A model generated the notes under the pieces. That model had not been told where the DNA came from, searched no databases, and worked only from the letters and a program-made list of their open reading frames with translations. DNA of 64,000 nt from assembly GCA_013396995.1 (NCBI GenBank), contig VWZP01005240.1, forward strand, positions 1,241,816 through 1,305,815, read 5' to 3'. Position numbers and translations under genes: made by a program. Shown here in pieces: positions 52,006 through 64,000 of the stretch. The stretch's first letter is position 1. Each line of letters opens with the position of its first letter. The stretch is from Dicaeum eximium (lineage: Eukaryota; Chordata; Aves; Passeriformes; Dicaeidae).

Positions 52006-54063
52006 CAATTTATCATTTCATATAATATATCAATCCTATAATATAAAATTTCATTCCCTTCCCTGCTTCTTAAAAATGTCTAATTACCTACCCATGTAAA
52101 TGGGTTGCAATTCCACCATCATTTATGAAAAGCTACCATACTGCAGTACTGCAAGTCAGTTTGTGTCTTTCTTGTCAACTAAAACGAAACTTTTCAGTTA
52201 CATTACCCTCTGTTTTTTCCTCTCAGTGAAACTGTGTTTCATTGTAGGTACTTGCCTAGTAGTTGGGTTATTTTTACGGTGAAAAGTTTTAGAATTTTAA
52301 TTTATGAAAGAAAGTTTCAGATATTATGCCTGGAAAGGGAGAAAGAAAGTGAGTCACTTAAATGGCAACAATGGTGTGTAGAGTTTATGTTTATGATGAA
52401 GAAAAGACAGAGTTTTGCAATGGTTCTCTCTTTGAATCCAGCAATGCAGTTCTTCTCTTAAAAATGTAATATACTAGACAAAGTCAGTAACTGAGCCATA
52501 TGCTGATCTTGTACTGAATTTTTCATGAGTATTAAAAAACCCAAAATTGCTTGAGAACTCCACAGTAAATCCCTTTCCCAGAAAAGGCAATGCTAGCATG
52601 CCCTTTGAAGCAGGCACATGAGGACAAAGATGCTACAAGAATGAGTACCAGTGAGTAACTGGGGGAACTCTGGCCATGTCCTTTCATGGACTAAATGTTT
52701 GTCCCATCCTATACAGAGCAAAGGTGCTCAGCTACAGCCTTTCCAGATCTGAAACCACAGACTGAAGTGGTTTTGAAGTCTGCTGTGCACACACATTATG
52801 TCCTTTTTCTCTTTGCCCCTGAACCACAGCTTTTAGTTAGCATTTAAATTGAAAATGCTGAATGTCTCAATCATTTTCAATGAGGACTGCATAACTTCAA
52901 GTTTTTAAATCTGAGAAGTATCACTGAACTGGATCAATTCATGATCACCCTGAAGTTTTCTGGAACAAGGTTTGAGGAATCTACTATAGGGCTCTGTCAG
53001 GATCAACCATCTTCAGGAGCTTTGGGGGCACCTGTGGAGGATAAAAATCCTTTGGTGTATGCTGAATGTTGTTAGGGCTTTCTTAATTTTAACAGTGATG
53101 TCAGTGAGGAGGACCAGATTTTAATGTGATTTTGGGGGTTAAAAGGATATTGAATCTCCTCTGAAAACTTGCAAGGTACTTTTAGTAGTGGTGCACATTG
53201 TGACTAGTCCATCAGCTCCCTCCATCCCAAGACAGGCTCACCATATTTGTCATGGCTCTCCACAGTCCACAGTTTAATTGTCTAGTTGTCCTGCCTCATG
53301 GATTAGGTAAGATCCCAAAAGGGCTGAAGTTCTTATCTATTTCCATAGCATGGACATTTTTTACCTTTTCACTGCAATTCTGAGTACTTAGTTTACTTCT
53401 ACTGGCATAGAAAATAATAGGATGCTTTTTCTGGAAACCACCATAAATTTTCACTATGACTAACAGACATTTATCACGTGGCTTCTACGTTTTCATTATC
53501 ATGTAGAAAAGTCTCTCTCAAAATGGAGAGTTGTTTTCCTACACGGATTCATACAACATACAATTTTTTTACCAAAGTCTCCACAAGCATCAAGCTGACT
53601 TGATTCTTTTTTATATAGTATGTCCCAGACTGTATAGCCAAAATTTTGCAGATTTTACAGCTGCCTGCATTTTACAGAATCCCAAACATGTGTGGTTCTA
53701 TTTAACTGCCATCAGAGTTTCCTGAGAATCACCTACTGCATCCACGTTTGTGTTACAGGCATATTATACTACAGTTCTGCCACATCCTTTTCAGTGCATC
53801 ATCATTCATATTCCTCATACTTGTCAACCAATTCAACCCTCAGACAGTCATATCTTTAAAATGCTAATGTATTCTGTGCTGTGCAACAAGGTACTTCTGT
53901 CTTTTATTGACTAGATGAAAATTTTAACTGACTGGAAAAAATTAGGAAGAAACTGTGGTGCAGTGATTTATGTGAGTAAGTTATAGTACATCTATTTATA
54001 GCATTACACAGCTTTTTAATGATAGTCTGTTGGCATAATTAAGAATCCTTGCACAGAGTTTGA

Positions 54064-54088
54064 ACAACAACATAACAACAACAATAAT
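54064..54088. repeat. Short (AAC)n run
   Basis: AACAACAACATAACAACAAC with one interruption. Confidence 0.85.
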
Positions 54089-55699
54089 ATTTAATTGCAT
54101 TTTATATGCAGAAATCAATGGGGCTTCAGCTAAGAGCAATATGTTATTCATATGCTACTGATTCTAAATTGGGTTGTGACATACTGTTTGTTCCTCAAAC
54201 TCATTGAAGATGCACACATTAATTTACAAGAACTTCAGAAAATGCATATGGGAAAGAAAAATGAGGCCTACAGTTTACACAAAATGAGGAAAATGGAGAG
54301 AAACGTTATCACAGGACACACACAAGATAATCAATCAACTCTCATTAGGAAGGCATATATTAATAAAGTAACAAGTGATTACATATAAAAGAAAAGTTTA
54401 ATCTAAGAAGCTGGTATAAAAAGAAAACTGAAAGCTTGCAATTTTGATTATATTATCTTGTTAGAAGAATAAAAAATTCAAAAATCCTTGGATATATTTG
54501 CAAAGTATTTGTATGTCACAATAACAGCACCAGGCACACTAACTCTTACATTCTATTTTTATAACTCCTCTAACAAGCTGAACATATTTTTTCCCTCTAT
54601 GGTATCAGTAAACAAATGTTCCTTCTTACTGTTTGGTGTCTGTGGAAGGATGTATTTTAAAATAACCTGGAAGAAAAACTTAAAAATGCAAAAAGGCTAC
54701 TGATGCAATGTTTTGGTTTTTTTTGTAAATATGGAGAGAAAGTGGAATTATTATCAATTTTAAATTCCATTCTTCACAGACAGATTTTGCCCAGCAATCC
54801 CTACACTACAAAATCAGTGATGAGGAGTTACTCCCCTGGAGTGAACCTCTTTACTGTAGCTGTGCTTTTAAAGAGTGTTGTCACTGTGGAGAGTGTTACA
54901 GCTGCACATAATCCCTGTGAGCACTGGGCCTTTTTCTTAATTACGTAAAAAAAGACGTGCAGCCACGTAGTTGTTGCAGCATTATCAGCCCTGGGCTGCC
55001 TGAGGGTTCCCTTCAATGCTGTAAAGGACATTATGAAAGGTATCTGTGACAGACTGACTCACAAACAAAACCAGATGTGACCTATAAAGCAAAGGGAATT
55101 TAACAAGACCTATTTATAACATTCTTTTCCCTCAGTCGTCTCACATTTGAAAGATCACAGTAGCCAAAAAAGCTCAGAATTGGAAAGGAAGGCAGGTGTC
55201 AGGATCCACTCTGGCTAGAGCATTTCTAAAGGATCAAATATATGTAACTGGAGAAAGGCACCCTTCCAAACCTGACATTCCTTTCAAACATTAGGAATAG
55301 AGAAGAGCATGAAATCATTAAAAAACATGAAGAATAAAGTTCTGGAGAAACAACTTTGTCTGAGCAACAGAAAAAAAGGATTTTGTTCTCAAGGAGTTTA
55401 ACGCAGAGCTGGGAGGGCCAAAGGAAAATCGAAATATATTGCAGAAAGACTCATAAAAAACTCTGTAACCTCATGTTCCTACCAAAAAGAGGCAATTAGG
55501 AAGATGCAAAACTATGAATTCTAGGGTACAAATCAAAGAAGCTGATACAAATTAATGTTGGAGTAGAACAGGGTTTAGAGCAAAGTGACAAAATGAACAG
55601 GAAAACTTATTGGGGGCATTTTCTTTTCTGATGATACAAGGTTGTGTGTGATAACCAGGAGAAGGATGGGACTGTGAATAGATGAAGAAAGGTCTCAGA

Positions 55700-56540
55700 G
55701 GACCGAGGCCATGGTTTCACAAGGTATGTAATACCATGTACAAACAGCTGTCACCAACAGCTCCCTTCCAGCCAGCCCCCCTGCAGCTATCATGGTCCCC
55801 ACCACCCTTCTGTGAGACCTCTGCTTCCACTGGGCAGGGGTGGCAAGCTGAGGACCTGCAGAGGTGGCCTCTGGGGAAAGAGGTCAGGAGCTGTGCCACA
55901 GCTCCATTGCAGAACACAACTGAGCCCATCAGCAAAGCTGGCAGTACCTCCAGGGAAATGCGTGTGCAGAAGGGCAGGAAAAGCCAGACAGAGAGAGGAG
56001 GAAACAAAAGGAATGAGATCCAGCAGAGGGAACACCAAGATCAGCAGAGGAGGAAAAGCTGCATTCTGGAGCAGACATCCACGCTGCAGCCCATGGAGAG
56101 CAATGCCACACCACATGGATATGCCTGATCAAACTGCAGCCTGTGGAGAGCCATCCCTGGAGCAGAGGAAAACCACGAGGAGGAAACAGCAGCAGCAGAG
56201 AGGAACTCCTGTGTATTGACCACCCTTTATCCCCCTCCATGGTGCTTGACAGGGTAGGGGAACTGGGAGTGAAGGACTGAAGTTGAGCCTGGGAAAGGTG
56301 GGAGGAAAGATGTGGCTTTATTATCTGTCTCTTTTGCTTCAACTAGCCAAAACTACGTTATTGTCAGGAGATTAAATCTGTTTTTCCCACAGCAGTAATT
56401 GATAAATGATTTCTCTGTCTGGATCTATAGGCTTTCCCATTCCTGTTCCTCCCCCCGCCTATTTTCTGCCCCTTTCCTGCTGGTGCTGTGGGGCAGTGAG
56501 TGAGTAGCTCAGTAGATATTTGGCTGTGGGCCATGGCAAA
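55700..56540 (+). mobile_element. LTR-like interspersed repeat, copy 2 (degraded)
   Basis: This block has the same order of motifs as copy 1: CTGGAGCAGA, GGATATGCCTGA, AACTGCAGCCTGTGGAGAG, a GTGGCTTTA segment, a GTAATTGATAAATGATTTCT segment and a GGCAGTGAGTGAG end. It is longer than copy 1 on the 5' side. It explains the overlapping 100-150 codon open frames on both strands here, which are low-complexity and match no protein I know. The boundaries are approximate. Confidence 0.55.
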
Positions 56541-59500
56541 ATCACAGTTTTACACTGTGATTTACAAAATCAGTATTACACTTTTCTCTAAATACTACAG
56601 AAAACTTCTTATTAAATGCTGAAAGAAAAGGTTGGGATTGTTAAGCACCACTAGAGCCTGAAAATTTATTATCTTGTGTAAAGTCATCAATACAGTAATT
56701 TTCTATTATCGGCTAAAAGCAGAAAATTAAGAAAGGCTACACAAATTTAGTACTGTCTTACTGCTTGAGCAGTCACATTTGATGACCTGTAATGAGAAAA
56801 CTGGTAACTACTGAACTTGAGAAATCCAATGAAAGTAGCAAGGAAGAAGAAACTTTAAAAACAGGCACTCAGTAATCTGAGCTTTAGACTATCTGAGACT
56901 TACTTAAGCAGTCACAAAATAAAACTATGCAGTCAATAACTAAAACAACCAAGAGGAAATTATTTTTCACACCTTATGCAGCTGAGTTGAAAAAGTGTGC
57001 CATGGGATTTGAGGATATCAGAACTGGTTAAATGCAACATCAATTTTGGTTCATTAAGTAACTGGGTCACACATTTTCTTGCACTCAAATAGATCACTGG
57101 GGAAGCATCTGCCTAAGATTATCTATTCAGCTTTTTCATAGGCATATACTTTTGTTTTGGTTTTCTTCCCCCTGTTTTAACCATGCAGGGATGCTCACAA
57201 ACAAAATTCAGCAATAAATCAAGGCTTACTTACAAGACTTCTATGATTAGCTCTAAGAACTGAGAAGGAATTTAGCTTAAAAATTTTCCCCTAGTAAGCT
57301 TATGCCTGCTGTAGCATGACCCATAACATTTACCCAGACCATACCTATGTGACTGGAACCTCCTGCTGTTGTTAAATTTGCCATAGATAAAGACACTCTT
57401 ATGTCTCCTCTTTCTCATACTTCATGAACAGTTCCTCATACTCAAGGAGAGGCTGAGAATATTCAGTAGTTGGGATCTTATCTTTTGCATTTTAGTGTTT
57501 TCAAAATAGATTCTCCTTCTTTATGCAGACTATCTAGGGGGGAGTAGCAGGCAAGCTGTGGTACATTTTTGAGGTCTTTATTGAACAGCCATCTAAAGAA
57601 ATGATATGTGGGGATAAAGATGTTGAATACAGCTTGGACAGGACTGGCATATCAGATATTCACAAAATTTTAGAAGCACTACTCTGATTAAACAAGCAAA
57701 ATAAATACAGTAGTAGAAGTCAAACTTCTATTTTTTCAAAGAGTAAACCAGTCAAAGTTTTCATAGGGCAAAAGGTCTCTGTAAAAGATTGTACAGGAAA
57801 TAAAATGTACTCTGAAAGAAGAGATATACATGAGGAATGTAAGACCTGATCCAAGGGATGAAAGGAAGCATGGAAGAAGACACCTATTTACTGGCAGAGA
57901 GAGACATGAAAGAAGGAATTTGAATATTTAAGAATATAAAATTCCTTTTGAAATCATTTTAACAAGAATATCTGAGAAATACTAAGGATACACAAATGCA
58001 AATGACAGGAAAAGGAATGTACCTTGATGAAGTTATTTACAGGATGGTTTGGGGTACTCAAAGTGATGAATTTGGAAAAAGTCAGCTGCAATTCTTCGCT
58101 CCATCAGATTTCATTACTTAGTGTAAAATAGAAAATCCAATGCACTGGATATAAATAACAGTACAGGAGAAAGGCAACAGTCACTTTATTAAAATACAGA
58201 GCAGCCACAATTGCACAACAGCTGGAAGCAGAAGACTCTTACGTAGTAAACAGAATAAGACTGTGAAAGAGCCTTCAAACACAACGAGTTGCAAAAAGAA
58301 AACACTACATGGTGTTAAGGAGGAACCTAAAGTCACAAAAAGGCAGGGAGAACATATTTTCTTGCAATTCCATGGTACAAGATTTGAAAGATCTTGCGGA
58401 CTTCCCAGTAATTGACTACACAGCATCAGTGTTGCAGCTATTCCGTTTTTTTCTTAGATCAGTTTAATATCATACACAGACAGCTGAATTATATTAATAA
58501 CATTTAAAATATGAAACCATTTTAAATTGCAGTTGCTCAAAGTGCCAGGGGTAATTTTCTTTTTCTCACTTTAGAAGGAAAAACATGAATACTATATATT
58601 TATATTAGATTTTGGTAACAGCAAATAAGCAAAAATCACTTCTCTATTTTAATTAAGTGCATGGTGGCTTATGCAACTACACTCTAAAAGCAGGAAAACT
58701 GCTAGAATGGAGTGGTCAAAGAGAAATGAAACCATGGAGACAGTTCCAGTACAGCACTGGTAGACAATGGAACTGATTTAATTAGGGATTCTATCTGACC
58801 TCCAGTAATTTGATTTTTAAACAAACTTTTGGAAATGCAAAGGGGAAAGGACAATAGCAGATTATATTCCAAGGTCCTTGTCCTTTGAAATGTCAAATTG
58901 TACTTAAAAAAACCCCATAATGCTGCCAAAGTATTTAGCATTATAGAAAATCGCCTGGACCAGCTGGAGAAAGTCAGACAATACAAAATATCAGAGGCCA
59001 AGAAAACTTGTCCTGCAAGCCACAGTGGTGGAAACTGGGCTTGTTTGCCTTACTTTAGCATTTACTTTATCACTTTAGCAATAACGGAGGGGGGCAATAG
59101 CCTTCAATGCACATAAGGTTCTAATTAAGAGGAAAGGAATAAACTTTATTTATATCCAATGCAATTCACAGGCCTAGACTGAATTGTGGCTTATTAAGCT
59201 GGACGAAAGGGAAAATATTCCCCAAAGATAAAAGCAGAATGGAACACATCATCTAGGAAAGGTATAGAAGCTCCAGATTCTGTAGAGACAGTTAGGACAG
59301 ACACCTGCTGAGGATGTTCCCAGCACACTGGGTCCCACCCACTATGCTGGGTCTCCAAGCAAGGAGAAAGATGAAGTCACCTCCTCATATTTGAGACTTA
59401 TTTTTCTACGTTATACAAAAAACATTCTGAAGTAGGAATAAAGCCTTCTATAAGTTGGATTTTGAAAACAGATCTAGTAGGGTCTACCCTACACTTCCAA

Positions 59501-59986
59501 TTCTGCTCATGAAAATTCATGGAACATTTCAGTTAGACAGAAATTTTAAAAGGAACAAATTAAGTTCCAAAATAGGTTTCAGTAGATACAAAAGAGGTGA
59601 ATGTAAAAGCTGTAAATAATTAAGCCTGTGGACTTTTGCATTCTCTCTCACTTCTCTTTTCCCTTTTTATTTATTTTTGAATCTCTGCCATCTGAAAACA
59701 CATTAAAAGCAGAGGAGGAGGCCGGAAAGAATTCATTAGTGGGTCTGGTAAAGATTTGGAACCCAAGTGTCAAGTTTCAGTGAAAAAAGGAAATACAGGG
59801 AGAGGAAGTTCAGAGAAGGTGTTTACTGTCACCACTACCGCATTTTAAGAAAGTTAAATTTTCATCAAGATGTCACATTTACTTTCACCTATAATAATGC
59901 ACAAAGATTCATTTCAACTGGAACTACCTCAAGAACCAGAGCAGCTGTAATTCTTGGGTTTGTTTCCCTTAATGAGGCAATCAGAC

Positions 59987-60000
59987 TTTTTTTTTTTTTT
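59987..60000. repeat. T14 homopolymer
   Basis: Fourteen consecutive T. Confidence 0.95.
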
Positions 60001-63000
60001 AACAAGAGGACATTTGTCAACGATAATGACTGTTCGTGTGATAATTTAGATTTATACAAACATATGATTTAGTGTTATACAACATTCTGGTTTAAAAATT
60101 AGCACAGTAGCACAGATTGAATGGCTTGCAATCGAACTTCCTGGCAGATTTCTAAATCCAATTTACTGAGAAACATATTTTTATGTCGAGTATTTTGTGT
60201 AGCAAGCCTGAGAAATCACAAGTTTCCAGAAAGCTACTTGATAATCTGGAAGAACAAATAAATGCAATGCTTTTAACAAAAAACCTATTTGCCTCAGTGT
60301 CCCTACACGCTGAGAGCTGTTGTACACAACCAAGCTGTAGGTGTGCACCTGCCCACGCGTCTGAGGTTGGACGTGCACCTTTCAGCTCAAAGACTGACAG
60401 TGTCACCATGCCCATATCACCTCCCCTCCCACCCCATATAAATTCACATTCCTCTCAATCTGAGAGACTTTTTATTGAAAAGAAAGCTAAAATATAATAA
60501 AACATGAAGCATGGCTCTAAGAGTCGGCGAGGTACACGGGCTGTGAGCACCTTTGAGAGCAACACAGTTCAAGAACCTCTGCTTATTATTGAGTAATATT
60601 TCTTTCTCATTTTCTTAAGCATCTACAAGGACAATTCTTACCAAAACCTCAAAGAGAAATGGGATTGCCTGAAGAGAAGCCCTGATGACCTATGGGAAAA
60701 AATTAATTTTCCTAACACCATCTTGGAGCACAAACAGGTGAATCCAACAACCACTCCAAATGGAAGGACAGGGTTTTTCTTCAAAAAGTCAAATCTGTGG
60801 GTTGGGGTCCAGACTGACAAGTTAGAAGGCACTGACATGACTGCAGTGCAGCTGCAATGCATCTCAGGGGGGGAACAAGGGTGACAACCCCAGCAAAAAG
60901 CAACTTCTAAGGGAAGGAGTGAGGAGACTGTACTCTAATTCTTACAGCTTTCATATCAGGTCTTCAAAAGAAGTTGGTCTTGAACACAACCAGCTGAGCT
61001 CCTAGAAGGTAGCTGAGGGGGCATCTATACTTGACATCTACCATTTGGTACGTGCTTTTGGTTGAAACCACCTGGGAATAGTGTATTTTGGAGAGTTATA
61101 TTTTCTCCTAATGGCTTTTCCTACAGTATCAAGCCTTTCAGATCCAGGAAATTGCTAAAGGGAGGTAAGGGTTTGGAGTGAAGAGGAAAGAAAGAAAATA
61201 TTACAAAAAGAGAAAGGTAACTGATTTACAATCTGAAAAGAGTTGGAAGTAATACCTAACTAGGCCATGGACAAGGACATGAACTTCTAGAAAAGTCCCA
61301 GTTTAGCCAGATTCCCAAGAAGACCTTAAAGACAGTGACCACACCTTTCCATTATAACCTGAGCACAGTAAAGCAAGGGGGAAGAACACAGTGACACACA
61401 GGGTTCAAATGTCCCCAGCTTCAGTTGTACTTCAGTTGTTTAGTGTAGTGCACTGCCCGTATGAATGACCACATGAATAATCATTTAAAGAACCAAATGT
61501 ATTAGGATTGACATAAAAAAGATATTTAGAAGTGATATGATTCTTAACAATGTTAGAAAAATACATAAATTTTTGTGAGCAGCACCACACAAGGTATTTA
61601 AAACACCCAAAGGAAATGAATTCAGAATTAAAACATCTATTTACAATATAAAAGCATTTCTGTTGGAAAGCAGTTCTGGAAGGAATAGAGAGTTCATGGC
61701 ACTTAACCCAATGAGCAGGATCTCCCAGCATGATGCTGCTGCTAACAAGGTCAATGTGTCCCAGAGACTTAAAAGAAGACTTTTTTATGGATCTTTATCT
61801 CCTTAGGTGAACATAATTGACAACAGTGTGCTCAGATATACTTGCTATAAAAATGATACAAAAAATCATTAATGATTAAAGGTCACAAAAATGAACAAAT
61901 GCCTGGAAAATCCTCATTACAAAGAATCCTTTAAGATGTTTTAAGTTATTTACAATACTATAAAATAATTATGACAGACTGAGCAATTCTATATGTAAAA
62001 AAAGAAAAAAAAAAACCAACCAAGAAAACAACAAAAATCAGGCCTCTAGATTGTCAAAATCTGTGTGATCTATGTAGAGTTTCTGTAGGCACAATATCCT
62101 GTAATCCCTGTCTGTAGAGAAAAATGTTTAATGTGGAGATCTGAAAAAGACATAGCAAGGTTAGTGAGGACAAAGGGATCTAGCTGGACTTAAATAACTT
62201 TTATCTGGAAATAAAATGGCAATTTAAAAATGAGGCAATTAATTATGAGAATAATGAACAATTGAAAACTTTGGACTTGCTGTCAAAAGACATTCTCTTT
62301 CTAAAAAGAATGACTTTTCACCTATTAATTTTAGCTTTTGTAATGTGCCCGACAAAATTGCAGGTGCCATGACAAAAATTAACTTTTGCCTGCCAGCTAT
62401 GTATTTCATCCAAATTATCAGGATATCTATGAAAATGTGGTACTCAGTATCTCCTTAAACTACACATTTTCCTCATAAAACAAAGCAACATGACTCATCA
62501 GTTTATCTGAGGATGTTAGATGTAATAAATTACTGCAGATCAACACACAGAGAAGCAGCTGAAATCTCATCTAGTTCACTGCAAAATAGTAAATGACCTT
62601 TTTTCACAATGAAGTCCTGAGGTAGGAAAAAAGATTACATGGAAGAACTGGAGTGTCTGTTGATCTGTGAAGTAGATACTTGCACAAGGCATTTGCTAAG
62701 CCATTCATTTCAGAATTGTGGACAGTATGAGTGTATTCATGTAGGTAACTAGACTTCCAGTATTGGCATCTCTTCCCCTTATAGTGAAATATATATTCCC
62801 TGGGGTGAAAGGCACATTTTCTAACATTCCAAAACATGACAAAGCCTTATGTCTACATAAGGAGTCTTTCCCACAAACAATTTAGCAAAGAAAAACCGGG
62901 AAAATAATGGTTAGGAAAAGTGGTCATCTGTCAATAGTGTTTTGCTATAAATTTCAAGGTCATTACCCTGGTCAGATCCATGAAAAAGCACTGAAAGGGA

Positions 63001-63711
63001 AGTACCCCACACTTGTTGGACCTCTGGAGTTTTTCAAAGTAGTAAACTGCAAAGCTGCCAACACCCTCCTCACTGCTCCATCTCCACAGGGCAGAAGCTC
63101 CTAAGCAGCTTTTTCAGCAGTGAACTATTATGAAAGAATAACTCCAGGGATATAAACAAGATGCAGGTTGCTAATGTACTACACAATCCTTTTGCAGGCA
63201 AGGAACTGAACATCTTTTCTACTTTACAAAAGCTCTGGTCAGCCAAGCATATGTGAAGCCTCTGTGCCTTTCAACCCTACCTTTGTTACAGCTTTTTGAT
63301 CTACAGGTCTTGGTTGTGACATAAAACTTGAAATCAAAGTTTCAGTTTCATACTAAATATTGAGCCTTGGGGAAAATTAATTGCAGACTGTCGTTATTGT
63401 AGTATCACCATGACTATTTAGTCTATTTGAAATTCTTCAGTGACTGGACAGCCTAAGCATAATGAAGGAACAACTGGTATCTATTTGATTTTCAAATCAC
63501 TCAATTTTTCTTAACAAACACATATTCCTCTTGCAAAATTACTATTATTCTCATCAAGAATTAGGAGCAAAAATAGCTGCATTATTCCTTGCATTATATT
63601 CCTGTAGGCAGGGTCAGTATGAGAAACTTGAAAAAAGATTTCAGTAGCACCTGATAGGATTTTTTGTTGATTCAAAAAACATTCATTTGCAATTACAGGA
63701 TATCAGTCAAA

Positions 63712-63752
63712 GTGACATTTATAGGAAACTCTGTGACATTTATAGGCACTCT
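63712..63752. repeat. 20-21-nt tandem duplication
   Basis: Two adjacent copies of GTGACATTTATAGG...ACTCT are present; they differ at AAA versus C. Confidence 0.9.
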
Positions 63753-63797
63753 GTTATTGGAAAGACATTAAAGAAAACCAGAGACCCACTGAAAAAT

Positions 63798-63890
63798 TCA
63801 GGTTGGAAGTGACCTCTTGAGATCTGTAGTCCCACATCTTGTTCCAGACATGACTAATTTCAACGCTAGATGAGTTGCTCAGGGCTTCTG
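63798..63890 (+). mobile_element. CR1 LINE fragment (internal 3' region)
   Basis: TTCAGGTTGGAAGTGACCTC, then GAGATCTGTAGTCCCACATC and GTTGCTCAGGGCTTCTGTAG, match the CR1 segment that usually lies upstream of the copy-end region (GGTTGGAAGGGACCTC ... GTTGCTCAGGGCC). The end is cut off or diverged before the terminal part. Confidence 0.75.
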
Positions 63891-64000
63891 TAGCCCAGAA
63901 AATACAATTTTACTACAACATCACAAGCTCTGTGTTGAACACTGGTTCTCCAGACTTCTCTGAGCTTGCTTTGCCTGATTTTTAGTTGTGGCAGCAGTTG

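Larger units (their letters stand above)
37775..64000 (-). other. ADCY2: ADCY2 intron upstream of exon a (partial, at least 26.2 kb)
   Basis: This is the upstream intron, open at the window edge. I looked on the minus strand for the preceding AC2 segment (about CNCIKSRIKLEFEKRQQ) and found no match. It contains repeat-like blocks at about 46600-47260, 51263-51386, 55700-56540 and 63798-63890, a CATAT array at 51926-52005, homopolymer runs, and a GC-rich patch at about 43320-43660. The other parts are AT-rich with only short chance open frames. Confidence 0.75.

Noticed and set aside
51881..52099. Repetitive HIISYHIISY protein
   Set aside because: Direct translation of the CATAT microsatellite.
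55682..56342. Several overlapping 100-148-codon open frames on both strands
   Set aside because: They coincide with an LTR-like repeat; composition-driven and not protein-like.
58898..59116. 72-codon plus-strand frame with a helical-looking start
   Set aside because: No family match and no splice context; no evidence of expression.
37775..64000. Preceding ADCY2 exon (membrane bundle 1 end, CNCIKSRIKLEFEKRQQ-like)
   Set aside because: I read the minus strand for this segment and found no match; the exon must lie beyond the window.
1..64000. tRNA, rRNA, snRNA or microRNA genes
   Set aside because: I saw no recognisable box A/box B, snRNA or rRNA sequence; hairpin prediction was not possible by eye, so microRNAs are not excluded.
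1..64000. Novel multi-gene system, CRISPR array or bacterial-type operon
   Set aside because: The window is intronic DNA of one animal gene with simple repeats and old retroelements; nothing supports such a system.

Overview
The window is vertebrate nuclear DNA, almost certainly from a bird and probably from a songbird. It is AT-rich, its coding sequence is split into short GT-AG exons, and it carries avian CR1 LINE 3' ends and LTR-like interspersed repeats of a type familiar from passerine genomes. There is no sign of bacterial or plasmid organisation: no operons, CRISPR arrays or phage genes.

The only protein-coding gene I can support is on the minus strand. It is the middle of a membrane adenylyl cyclase that I recognise as ADCY2. 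Twelve consecutive exons (here called a to l in transcript order) run from 37774 down to 1129. Their lengths total 1374 nt, exactly 458 codons, and every junction is phase-compatible with GT-AG boundaries. In order they encode the helix after the first membrane bundle, the C1a catalytic domain (exons a-e), the C1b linker with the PFAHL motif (exons f-i), and the first three helices of the second membrane bundle (exons j-l). The N-terminus and first six helices should lie beyond 64000. The rest of the second bundle and the C2 catalytic domain should lie before position 1. With about three exons missing upstream and about ten downstream, these are probably exons 4-15 of a 25-exon gene; that numbering is inference.

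Layout: 1-1128 intron; 1129-12800 exons l and k separated by an 11.4-kb intron with an LTR-like repeat near 10 kb; 12801-25202 exons j, i and h in widely spaced introns; 25203-29979 the denser cluster of exons g, f, e and d; 29980-37774 exons c, b and a, with a CR1 fragment just upstream of exon d and a palindromic minisatellite beside exon b; 37775-64000 one long upstream intron with no exon I could find, but with two CR1 fragments, a second copy of the LTR-like repeat, another GC-rich repeat-like block and a CATAT pentanucleotide array.

The window looks like an ordinary, intact stretch of a conserved signalling gene. I found no new biological system. The points worth checking are local: repeats close to splice sites, a 44-nt frame-breaking exon, and repeat families that need naming.
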